Shown here: positions 6,761 to 15,000 of the stretch, in pieces
Position numbering within the stretch: the stretch's first letter is position 1
Layout of the letters: each line of letters begins with the position of its first letter
Source of the DNA: Chlamydiota bacterium
GTDB lineage: Bacteria; Chlamydiota; Chlamydiia; Chlamydiales; Rhabdochlamydiaceae
NCBI GenBank assembly: GCA_011065235.1
Contig: JAAKFB010000008.1
Location: 1-15,713 of the forward strand
Length of the DNA: 15,713 nt
Reading direction: 5' to 3'
Made by a program: the position numbers and the translations under genes
Notes under the pieces: model-generated
Databases searched by the model: none
Seen by the model: the letters and a program-made list of their open reading frames with translations, nothing else
What the model was told of the DNA's origin: nothing

Positions 6761-6775
6761 GAGGGTGGCTACCCT
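6751..6775 (-). terminator. Possible intrinsic terminator of the coiled-coil protein gene
   Basis: On the minus strand AGGGT and ACCCT pair around a 4-base loop (6762-6775) and are followed, after CTTGA, by six T residues. The gene's own TAG stop (6769-6771) lies within the hairpin. The stem is only 5 bp and the U-tract starts late, so termination would be weak; read-through into efp is possible. Confidence 0.35.
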
Positions 6776-7824
6776 ATAATTTTTTTCCAAGTAGCTGCAA
6801 TAACTCCGGACAAAGAAAAAGCGTCTCGAACGGTCTTGTTGGCATAATTGGCCGTGTCCAAATTGACCCTAGAGGCCTGTCGAAGCGTTTGTACATCTGC
6901 TTGTAATTGCAGGCGAATTCCTTTTAATTTTGCGATTTCTTGCAGGGTGGACTGGAGTTGTTCATCTGCATCTCTGAGGGCTGCAGCCCCGCGTGCATCC
7001 ATTGTTTTCACGTCTTTTGCAAGTTTTTCCCATCTATCTAGGGACTGCTGCTGCTCTAAAGAAAGGTTTAGCTTCATATGGACAAGGGTGTCTCTGTGTT
7101 CATTGGCCATATCCATTGCTTTCAGAAATTTATCCACAAGTTCGAGGTTGATTGCTTGTCCACTATTAAGGGCTGCTTGGAGATCCTGTGCGAGTTTTAC
7201 TGAAGTAGCTCCGAGGCCTTCGAGCAAAGTGGCATGTAATTGATTGTTGTATGAATAATTATTATTTTCAGAATGGAGTTTCCCCATTTGTTGATTAAAT
7301 AGGGTGAATTGTTTTTCAAGATCTTTGATATTGACTTGGAGATTGCGGTTAGATTGACTAAAAGTGCGATTTTCTCCCTGTAGAACGCGGTTAGATTGAA
7401 TGAAAGTACGATTTTCTCCCTGTAGAACGCGGTTAGATTCTTTGAAGGTATTGTTTTCTCCCTTTAAATCTCCAAGTCTTTCTTTGAATTCGAGGTTGCT
7501 GAGAAGAAATCTGCCATTTTCCTTTTGGTAGCCACTCAAAACACGAAAGTGATTGGTGAAGTCGCGGATTTCTTTGCGCATCATCGACAGGAAAGCAGCT
7601 GTGAAAAATTCGATCGTGCAGAGCATCCAATATCCTGAAAAAAAGGAAATGGCAGCTTTGGCGACGTAATAGATCGTTCCCGCTGTAAGCATGTGCATTT
7701 TCCAGTGTTCAAGCATTTTTCCAGTGAAAAAATGCTTAATCGTTACTAAGACTCCAGTGGGTTTGCGCGTGTGTTCTTTCATAGCAGCAAGCTGGGTGTA
7801 AGGGGTAAGGGAATGGACCATCAT
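6769..7824 (-). CDS. Membrane coiled-coil protein, candidate inclusion-membrane (Inc-type) protein
   Basis: No named family is recognised. The 351-residue product has a basic N terminus of about 44 residues without a cleavable signal, then two closely spaced hydrophobic segments (about 45-62 and 66-82) joined by a short turn. A long, mostly helical, heptad-like region follows (about 100-330), rich in Gln, Asn, Leu and Lys. A bilobed hydrophobic domain next to coiled coils is the hallmark of chlamydial Inc proteins such as IncA, which reach the inclusion membrane by type III secretion; that assignment is inference. Residues 122-163 contain three 14-residue repeats of the form GEN-[NR]-TF-x-[EQ]-SNR-x-LQ. 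The start at ATG 7824 has GGAGG five bases upstream; the adjacent ATG 7821 is equally possible, and the frame open to 7863 is not needed. A promoter lies at 7852-7880, back to back with that of amn. An ordinary membrane-tethered coiled-coil protein is the alternative. Confidence 0.6.
   Translation of the reverse strand: MMVHSLTPYTQLAAMKEHTRKPTGVLVTIKHFFTGKMLEHWKMHMLTAGTIYYVAKAAISFFSGYWMLCTIEFFTAAFLSMMRKEIRDFTNHFRVLSGYQKENGRFLLSNLEFKERLGDLKGENNTFKESNRVLQGENRTFIQSNRVLQGENRTFSQSNRNLQVNIKDLEKQFTLFNQQMGKLHSENNNYSYNNQLHATLLEGLGATSVKLAQDLQAALNSGQAINLELVDKFLKAMDMANEHRDTLVHMKLNLSLEQQQSLDRWEKLAKDVKTMDARGAAALRDADEQLQSTLQEIAKLKGIRLQLQADVQTLRQASRVNLDTANYANKTVRDAFSLSGVIAATWKKIIG
7351..7476. repeat. 42-bp tandem repeat (14 codons) inside the coiled-coil gene
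   Basis: Units 7351-7392 and 7393-7434 differ at only a handful of positions; a third unit, 7435-7476, has diverged. They are in frame and encode the GEN-x-TF-x-x-SNR-x-LQ repeats. The near identity of the first two units at DNA level points to recent slippage, so copy number could vary between strains. Confidence 0.85.
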
Positions 7825-7851
7825 GACTTCCTCCATAATTTTGAGGCCCCG

Positions 7852-7880
7852 AATATATATCAAATTTGAATTTCAATCAA
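7852..7880 (-). promoter_or_regulatory. Promoter of the coiled-coil protein gene
   Basis: On the minus strand TTGATT (7875-7880) and TATATT (7852-7857) are 17 bases apart, the same hexamers and spacing as before efp. The predicted start, at about 7845, gives a leader of roughly 20 bases that includes the GGAGG Shine-Dalgarno. It overlaps the amn promoter on the other strand. Confidence 0.6.
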
Positions 7881-7894
7881 GATCGGTCTAAGAT
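7866..7894 (+). promoter_or_regulatory. Promoter of amn and the TPS operon
   Basis: TTGAAT (7866-7871) and TAAGAT (7889-7894) are 17 bases apart, giving a predicted start near 7901 and a leader of about ten bases with GAGGG (7904-7908) before the amn ATG. The -35 region interleaves with that of the divergent coiled-coil gene, so the two polymerases would compete for the same 43 bases. It is the only promoter I can see for the genes down to the window end. Confidence 0.5.
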
Positions 7895-7911
7895 AGGGGA
7901 AAAGAGGGACT

Positions 7912-8703
7912 ATGCCCGAGATCGGTGAAGAACAGTTTGCGAAAGAAACATTGGAACGCTACAGCGGCTGCGAAGTTGAAGAATATCAATCAAATTTGCT
8001 CCTGACTAACTTTCCTCAATATGTCGACTATTATGCCAAGACACGTGGGGTGAAGGTGTACGAAGGGTCGATGTTCAAAGTGGCCCACTCTGAAAAAGAA
8101 CAGACGAGTATCCTCGATTTCAAAATTGGTTCACCGGCCGCAGCACTCGTAGTTGACCTCTGTTCTTTTTTGCCGATCAAAGCTGCTGTGTTACTCGGTA
8201 TGTGCGGGGGCTTGCGCCGTCGCTATAAAGTGGGGGATTTTTTAGTGCCCGTTGCGAGCATTCGCGATGAAGGGACATCGAACTTTTATTTTCCCCCAGA
8301 AGTGCCTGCTCTCACCAACTTTTTGATGCAAAAAGCGGTGACAGAAGTCCTCGATGCTCAAAAGACTCCCTATCACATTGGAATCACGTTCACTTCGAAT
8401 ATGCGCTTTTGGGAATTCAACGAAGAATTCAAAAATCGCCTCAAAGCGACCAAAGCACAAGCTTACGAGATGGAATGCGCGACTCTCTTTGCGGCGAGTT
8501 ATAAGCGGAAATTCACTTTGGGCGCTCTGTTACTTATTTCTGATTTGCCACTGAATAATGATGGAGTAAAAACTAAAAAAAGTTCAGCATATGTCTTCGA
8601 GAAGTACATGCCCGACCATATTGAAAAAGGTGTGGCAATTTTAGTGGTTGCTCGAAAAATGCAAGCAAAAAATATTAAAGGCGCATACCATCGGAACCTA
8701 TGA
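7912..8703 (+). CDS. amn: AMP nucleosidase, short form (EC 3.2.2.4)
   Basis: Hydrolyses AMP to adenine and ribose 5-phosphate; belongs to the PNP/UDP phosphorylase superfamily. The 263 residues match the single-domain Amn seen in Bacteroidetes and others, lacking the N-terminal regulatory domain of the 484-residue E. coli enzyme. Visible signatures are FKIGSPAAALVVDL (70-83), GMCGGLRRRYKVGDFLVP (96-113), EGTSNFYFPPEVPAL (120-134), the substrate-binding EMEC (186-189) and the catalytic-region Asp211 in LLISDLP. Related nucleosidases (futalosine, MTA/SAH) lack the PPEVPAL segment. The start at 7912 has GAGGG three bases upstream, slightly close. Its TGA stop overlaps the ATG of the first TPS exoprotein (ATGA), an unexpected operon partner for a purine-salvage enzyme; the coupling may be fortuitous. 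Confidence 0.85.
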   Translation: MPEIGEEQFAKETLERYSGCEVEEYQSNLLLTNFPQYVDYYAKTRGVKVYEGSMFKVAHSEKEQTSILDFKIGSPAAALVVDLCSFLPIKAAVLLGMCGGLRRRYKVGDFLVPVASIRDEGTSNFYFPPEVPALTNFLMQKAVTEVLDAQKTPYHIGITFTSNMRFWEFNEEFKNRLKATKAQAYEMECATLFAASYKRKFTLGALLLISDLPLNNDGVKTKKSSAYVFEKYMPDHIEKGVAILVVARKMQAKNIKGAYHRNL

Positions 8704-11700
8704 TGAAATTTATTTGGCTATTACTTCTTCCTACTCTTTTATTTGCTAAGCCCAAAGGGGCTAAGGTAGAATCCGGAACGGCTGACATTAGGTCTATGGG
8801 TTCAGCCATGGAAGTGCAAGCGAGCGAGCGGGCAATCATCCATTGGGATGAGTTTTCGATTCATGCCGGCGAGACGATGCGCTTCATTCAACCAAGTGTT
8901 GATTCAGCCGTCCTCAACCGCGTTGCCAGTGGGATGTCTCAAATCGACGGGCTTTTGCAGGCGAACGGCAGAGTTTATCTCCTCAACCCCAATGGAATTG
9001 TCATTGGGAAAGAGGGAGTGGTTCAGACGGCGAGTTTCATTGCGTCAACGCTCGATTTTGATAACGAAGACTTTTTCAAAAACCACGAGCTCCTCTTTAA
9101 AGGAAATTCTGAGGCGCGCATTGTCAATCTAGGCAAAATTGAAGCTATTGGAGGGGATGTATTTTTACTGGGTCGTGCAGTGGTCAATGAAGGTCTTTTG
9201 AAGGCCTCAGAAGGTGTTGTAGGCATTGCAGCTGCAGACGAAATTTTGCTCAAACCCAGCGGTCTTCAGCGCTTATTTATCACCCCAAAACAGGAAGCGG
9301 AAAAAGGGGATGGAGGCATTGAAAACAGAGGAAGCATCGAAGCTTTAGAAGCGGAGCTGCGTGCCGACGGCAATGTCTATCGTTTTGCAATCAATCAAAG
9401 TGGAACCATCGAAGCGCTCGGGTCAAAAGAGGAAAATGGCCGGATTTTTCTCGTTGCAGACGGGGGCAGTGCGATGCATTCGGGAACGCTAACTGCAAAG
9501 GGAGGAACCGTACATCTTCTCGGTGATCAAGTGGGCGTTCTTGAAGAGGGAAAAATCGATGTCTCAGGAGCTTGCGGTGGTGGAGAAGTGCTCATTGGCG
9601 GAGATTTTCAAGGGAAGAATGACCTGATCCAGAATGCGACATTAAATGTCGTGATGGAAGGGGCTGAAATTTACGCCGACGCTCTCGAAAACGGAGATGG
9701 TGGACGTGTGATCATCTGGTCCGATGAGACAACTGTCATGCAGGGGACGGTCTTTGCGCGTGGGGGAAATCAGAGTGGAAATGGAGGGTTTGTTGAGGCT
9801 TCGGGAAGGGAGAACCTCAGCTTTACGGGTCTTGTGAATACAATGGCTCCGTTTGGAAAAACAGGTGAGCTTTTACTCGATCCCAGCAATATTACAATCT
9901 CTGCCGCAGTAACGATGGATATGTTATTTGATGCCACGACGAATACATATAATCCAGTTGCATCGGTGGCAAATCTCAGTGACACCACGCTTCAGACTCA
10001 ATTGGATTTAACAAATGTGACCGTAACAACGACATCGAGTTTTTTTGCTTCTGGAAATGTTACCTTTGAGACGAATATCGCTTGGACTTCGAACAATAAT
10101 TTGACCGTTCTAGCGGATAACATCATTTTTGTTAATTCCGCTGTTACTATCTCTAATAGCGCTGATGGGAGCGTTATTTTTGATGCGATAGAGGACATTA
10201 GGATGGAAGGTAGCATAGTGCTGGATGGTGGAAGTGTCTCATTGACAGTGCGTGATGGAGCTATTTTACTTGTGACACGCGTCGCGGCTCCAAGCGAAAT
10301 TTTAACCGTTAGCGGAAATGTGACCCTTGATGCGGGCGGGATCATTCAGCTTTTACCAAATGTCGGTGCTAGTGTTTTGATCGGGACGACAAGTGGTGTG
10401 GTGACGATGAGCTGTGGGGGAGATCTCACTTTGACTGGTGCTCCTGTAACTACGGGGTTTGCGCACATTATGACAGGTAATGGAACCAATTCTTTTAATG
10501 TTGGTGGAAATTTAACTCTCGAAGGAGGATCCGCTTCCGGTTCCTTTGTGCAAATCGGAAGAACCGGTTTATCGAGCTCGAATTTGGAATTTTCTGTAGG
10601 GGGAGATGTAAAGGTTTTGGGAGGATCGGCCACTGATTGTTTTGCTCTTATTGGACACGATAGAGGAACTATGCTGGTAAGCAATATCACTGCAGATATC
10701 GACTTGAATACAGTTGGTGGGGATGTTCAAGTCATCAGCGGGATGGGAACAGATGCGTTTGCCCACATTGGAGTTGTCAATGGGGGTGCTACAAGTATTT
10801 TCATGGTAACGGGTGATGTGACTCTCAATAAAGTCGCTGGAGAAATTTTAGTACAAGCGGGTGTGAATGATGCCATGATTGGGTATGGAAACACGATCAC
10901 TCCAGGATTGGATACCTATGTTGGAAGCGTATTGATCAATCTGGCGGGCGATACACGGATTCTTTCTTCGGATACAGGTTATGCAGGAGTAGGATTTCTC
11001 GCAGGAGGGACGGGGATTACAGTTCAAAGCCCAGAAGTGAAAGTTTCCAGTCGCACTCTGACATTAACTGCAAATGATGGGACGGATGCTTTCATTGGTT
11101 TTTACTCGAGTGATCCTACGCCTAGTAATACCGTTGCAATTTCACAAGTCAATGTCCAGACGCGTGACAATCTCATTCTGAATCCAGGATTAATTGAGTC
11201 TTTTACGGTCGATGGAAGCGCTGCCATTGGAGCCTTCACAGAAACGGGAACGGCAACTGCAGAAAATGTGAACATTCAGTCCGGAAGTTTCTTTTTAAAT
11301 GGTTCTTCAGGGGCAATGGGGAGCTTTTCTCGGGTTTTAGGCAATAATGTTTCAGTCCTCTCAGCGAATATGAGCATTGGACATACAGGCTCGAATCCAC
11401 GAAGTGCTGAAATATTTGGTTCCAATACAGTTTTGGCGATTGCTAATTTGGATATCACTTTAAATCCCGATAGTTTTGTGCATACTACCAGTGGGGATCT
11501 CAGTTTGGTTGTGGATAATGGGGATCCCGATTCCCCCGATATCGGGGATGGGCAATTTGTGATCAATAGTGGAGCTGAGCTCACCTCTGGAAATGCACTG
11601 CGCATTTTCACTGCTATGCGGTCTCAAAATACGATTTCAGCTCCCTTAAACGGGGCTGCATTTGTTCCGGGGCAATTTCTTATCAACTCCAATACCGAAC

Positions 11701-12011
11701 AGTGGGGAGAGTATTTCCCCGATAATTTTGGCGGATTCCCGTTTACTATTTTTTATAAGGTGGCAATTCCCAATGAAGCCCACAACGAGCATGGCCGCGT
11801 GATTGCCGAAATGTTTCAAAATCTCAAAACATATGACGAGTTGTTATTCTGCTGTCAATGTTTCCTTTATAAGTATGACAAAGACTGTTGTGATCAAACC
11901 TTCCATCCGAAGAGGATGGTATCGAGTTTTGATCTCTTCAGTGAAGAGATTGAGCAGATGTTGAGACAAAATTACCGCAATTACCATACAAAATATGTTG
12001 AATCGTTTTAA
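8700..12011 (+). CDS. Two-partner-secretion exoprotein (TpsA, filamentous haemagglutinin N-domain), copy 1
   Basis: A 1103-residue secreted beta-helical protein, probably an adhesin. A short signal peptide (MMKFIWLLLLPTLLFA, cleavage near residue 16) is followed directly by the TPS secretion domain with its markers LNRVASG (72-78) and LLNPNGI (94-100), the part recognised by the TpsB pore. Residues to about 395 complete the usual FHA-like module, ending in GGFVEASGRENLSFTG and GELLLDPSNITIS. The central part (about 570-770) has imperfect repeats of the type VGGDV-x-V-x-GG-x-x-TD-x-FA-x-IG, consistent with beta-helix turns. The last 60 residues leave that pattern and hold five cysteines (1051, 1052, 1054, 1063, 1064). 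Translation starts by a 4-base overlap with amn; the second ATG (8703) is equally possible. Its 3' end overlaps copy 2 by 17 bases. The family is secure; the ligand or host target is unknown. Confidence 0.9.
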   Translation: MMKFIWLLLLPTLLFAKPKGAKVESGTADIRSMGSAMEVQASERAIIHWDEFSIHAGETMRFIQPSVDSAVLNRVASGMSQIDGLLQANGRVYLLNPNGIVIGKEGVVQTASFIASTLDFDNEDFFKNHELLFKGNSEARIVNLGKIEAIGGDVFLLGRAVVNEGLLKASEGVVGIAAADEILLKPSGLQRLFITPKQEAEKGDGGIENRGSIEALEAELRADGNVYRFAINQSGTIEALGSKEENGRIFLVADGGSAMHSGTLTAKGGTVHLLGDQVGVLEEGKIDVSGACGGGEVLIGGDFQGKNDLIQNATLNVVMEGAEIYADALENGDGGRVIIWSDETTVMQGTVFARGGNQSGNGGFVEASGRENLSFTGLVNTMAPFGKTGELLLDPSNITISAAVTMDMLFDATTNTYNPVASVANLSDTTLQTQLDLTNVTVTTTSSFFASGNVTFETNIAWTSNNNLTVLADNIIFVNSAVTISNSADGSVIFDAIEDIRMEGSIVLDGGSVSLTVRDGAILLVTRVAAPSEILTVSGNVTLDAGGIIQLLPNVGASVLIGTTSGVVTMSCGGDLTLTGAPVTTGFAHIMTGNGTNSFNVGGNLTLEGGSASGSFVQIGRTGLSSSNLEFSVGGDVKVLGGSATDCFALIGHDRGTMLVSNITADIDLNTVGGDVQVISGMGTDAFAHIGVVNGGATSIFMVTGDVTLNKVAGEILVQAGVNDAMIGYGNTITPGLDTYVGSVLINLAGDTRILSSDTGYAGVGFLAGGTGITVQSPEVKVSSRTLTLTANDGTDAFIGFYSSDPTPSNTVAISQVNVQTRDNLILNPGLIESFTVDGSAAIGAFTETGTATAENVNIQSGSFFLNGSSGAMGSFSRVLGNNVSVLSANMSIGHTGSNPRSAEIFGSNTVLAIANLDITLNPDSFVHTTSGDLSLVVDNGDPDSPDIGDGQFVINSGAELTSGNALRIFTAMRSQNTISAPLNGAAFVPGQFLINSNTEQWGEYFPDNFGGFPFTIFYKVAIPNEAHNEHGRVIAEMFQNLKTYDELLFCCQCFLYKYDKDCCDQTFHPKRMVSSFDLFSEEIEQMLRQNYRNYHTKYVESF

Positions 12012-15000
12012 AATCCAAATTATTTGGCTATTACTTCTCCCTACTCTTTTATGCGCTAAGCCCAAAGGGGCTAAGGTAGAATCTGGAACGGCTGACATCC
12101 GGTCCATGGGTTCAGCCATAGAAGTGCAAGCGAGCGAGCGGGCAATCATCCGTTGGGATGAGTTTTCGATTCATGCCGGCGAGACGATGCGCTTCATTCA
12201 ACCAAGCGTCGATTCAGCCGTCCTCAACCGCGTTGCCAGTGGGATGTCTCAAATCGACGGCCTTTTGCAGGCGAACGGCAGGGTCTATCTCCTCAACCCC
12301 AATGGAATTGTCATTGGGAAAGAGGGAGTGGTTCAGACGGCGAGTTTCATTGCGTCAACGCTCGATTTTGACAACGAAGATTTTTTCAAAAACCACGAGC
12401 TCCTCTTTAAAGGAAATTCTGAAGCGCGCATTGTCAATCTAGGCAAAATTGAAGCTATTGGAGGAGATGTATTTTTACTGGGTCGTGCAGTGGTCAATGA
12501 AGGTCTTTTGAAGGCCTCAGAAGGTGTTGTAGGCATTGCAGCTGCAGACGAAATTTTGCTCAAACCCAGCGGACTTCAGCGCTTATTTATCACCCCAAAA
12601 CAGGAAGCGGAAAAAGGGGATGGAGGCATTGAAAACAGAGGAAGCATCGAAGCTTTAGAAGCAGAGCTGCGTGCCGACGGCAATGTCTATCGCTTTGCAA
12701 TCAATCAAAGTGGAACCATCGAAGCGCTCGGAGCAAAAGAAGAAAACGGCCGGATCTTTCTCGTTGCAGACGGGGGAACAGCAATGCATTCGGGAACGCT
12801 AACAGCGAAGGGGGGAACCGTACATCTTCTCGGTGATCAAGTGGGCGTTCTTGAAGAGGGAAAAATCGATGTCTCAGGAGATTGTGGTGGTGGAGAAGTG
12901 CTCATTGGCGGAGATTTTCAAGGGAAGAATGACCAGATTCAAAATGCGACATTGAATGTCGTGATGGAAGGGGCTGAAATTTACGCCGACGCTCTCGAAA
13001 ACGGAGATGGTGGCCGGGTGATCATCTGGTCCGATGAGACAACTGTCATGCAAGGAGCTGTCTTTGCACGTGGGGGAAAACAGAGTGGAGATGGCGGGTT
13101 TGTAGAGGCTTCTGGAAGGGAGAATCTCAGCCTTTCGGGTCATGTGAATACAATGGCTCCGTTTGGAAGAACAGGTGAACTTTTACTCGATCCAAGTGAC
13201 ATTAGAATATCAACTGATGCCTCAACGGGAGTTAACTTTGTTCCACCAAACTTTTTTGCAACCCAAGCATCCGGAAATATTAATGACGTCACGCTTGTAG
13301 CTTTTTTAAATTCGACAAATGTGACCATAACAACGACATCGAGTTTTACTGCTGTTGGAAATGTTACCTTTGAGGCGAATATCGGTTGGGCTTCGAACAA
13401 TGATTTGACCGTTCTAGCGGATAACGATATTATTGTTAATTCCACTATTACTATCTCTAATGGCGCTGGTGGGAGCGTTATTTTTGATGCGAGCGGGGGG
13501 GGCATCGCGATGACAGGTAGCATAACGCTGGACGGTGGAAGAGCCTCATTAACAGCGCGTGATGGAGATATTTTCTTTGGGACACTCGCCGCGGCTCCAA
13601 GCGAAATTTTAACCACTACCGGAAATGTGACTTTTGATGCAAGCGGGGACATTGAGATTTTTGCAAATGGCGGTGCTGATGTTTTGGTCGAGACGACAAC
13701 TGGTGGGATCACGATGACCTGTGGGGGAGATCTCACCTTGACGGGTGCTCCTGTAGGTACGGGGTTTGCGCACATTTCGACGGGTGATGGGACCAATTCT
13801 TTTAATATTGGCGGGGATTTAACCCTCCAAGGAGGAGCCGGTACCGATTCCTTTGCGCAGATTGGGGCCACAGCGCCAAATTTTTCGAACATGACACTTT
13901 CTGTAGGACGAGACGTTCAAGTTTTAGGAGGGACGGGCAGTGGCTCTTTTGCATTGGTTGGGGGAGATCGGGGATCAGCTGGAGGACTTGTCGGTATCGT
14001 GGGAGGTATCACTTTCAGTGGGATTGGAAGAGACCTTCAAATCATCGCGGGTTCTGGAACAGATACTTTTGCTCAAATCGGACACGTGAATGGAGGTGCC
14101 ACTAGTGGCTTTGTTGTACAAGGAGAAGTGAGCTTAAATAGAATTGCCGGAGACATCTTAATCCAAGCGGATGCGAGCACGGCTATGATTGGACATGGGA
14201 ATACAATCACTCCGGGCGGAGATTCTTATCAAGGGACAATCTCTATTAATCTAGCGGGTGATACGCAAGTTCTCTCATCGGACGATGCTGCGGCAGGCGT
14301 AGGATTTCTCTCTGGAGGGACAGGGATCTCTGCTACAAGCTCAGAAGTAGGAATATCTGTTCGATCCCTCACGCTAACTGCAAATGATGGAACGGATGCC
14401 TTTGTCGGGTTTTACTCGAGTGATCCGACACCTGATAATACCGTTACAATCTCACAAGTCAACATCCAGACGCGTGATAATCTCATCCTAAATCCAGGAT
14501 TAATTGAGTCTTTTACGGTCGATGGAAGCGCTGCTATTGGAGCCTTCACTGAAACAGGAACGGCGACTGCAGCGAATGTGAACATTCAGTCGGGCAATTT
14601 CTTTTTAAATGGCTCATCGGGAGCAACGGGGAGCTTTTCTCGGGTTTTGGGTAATGATGTCTCGATCCTTTCATCGGGAATGAGCGTTGGACAAAAAGGC
14701 TCCAATCCGCGAAGTGCCGAAATATTTGGGTCTAATACGGTTTTGGCGATTGCAGATTTGGACATTACGTTAAATTCCGACAGTTTTGTGCACACTACTA
14801 GTGGAGATCTCATTTTGGTTGTGGATAATGGGGATCCCGATTCTCCCGATATCGGGGATGGGCAATTTGTGATCAATAGTGGCGCAGAACTCACTTCAGG
14901 GGGTGCACTGCGTATTTTCACTGCTAAACGCAGTCAAAATACGATTTCAGCTCTTTTAAACGGGGCACCATTTATTCCGGGGCAATTTCTTCTCAATTCC

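Noticed and set aside
10400..11020. DNA-level tandem repeats in the tpsA passenger
   Set aside because: The repeats are visible in protein (GGDV...TD-x-FA-x-IG) but too diverged in DNA to be called a nucleotide repeat; they fit beta-helix turns.
12031..12062. Lipoprotein signal in tpsA2 (LLCAK)
   Set aside because: The residue before Cys is Leu, not Gly/Ala/Ser, and copy 1 has Phe in place of the Cys, so an ordinary signal peptidase I substrate is more likely.
13140..13892. 250-residue minus-strand open frame inside tpsA2
   Set aside because: The repeated Pro/Ser/Val-rich pattern is what the Gly/Thr/Asp-rich beta-helical repeats give on the opposite strand. The matching region of tpsA1 breaks it into pieces.
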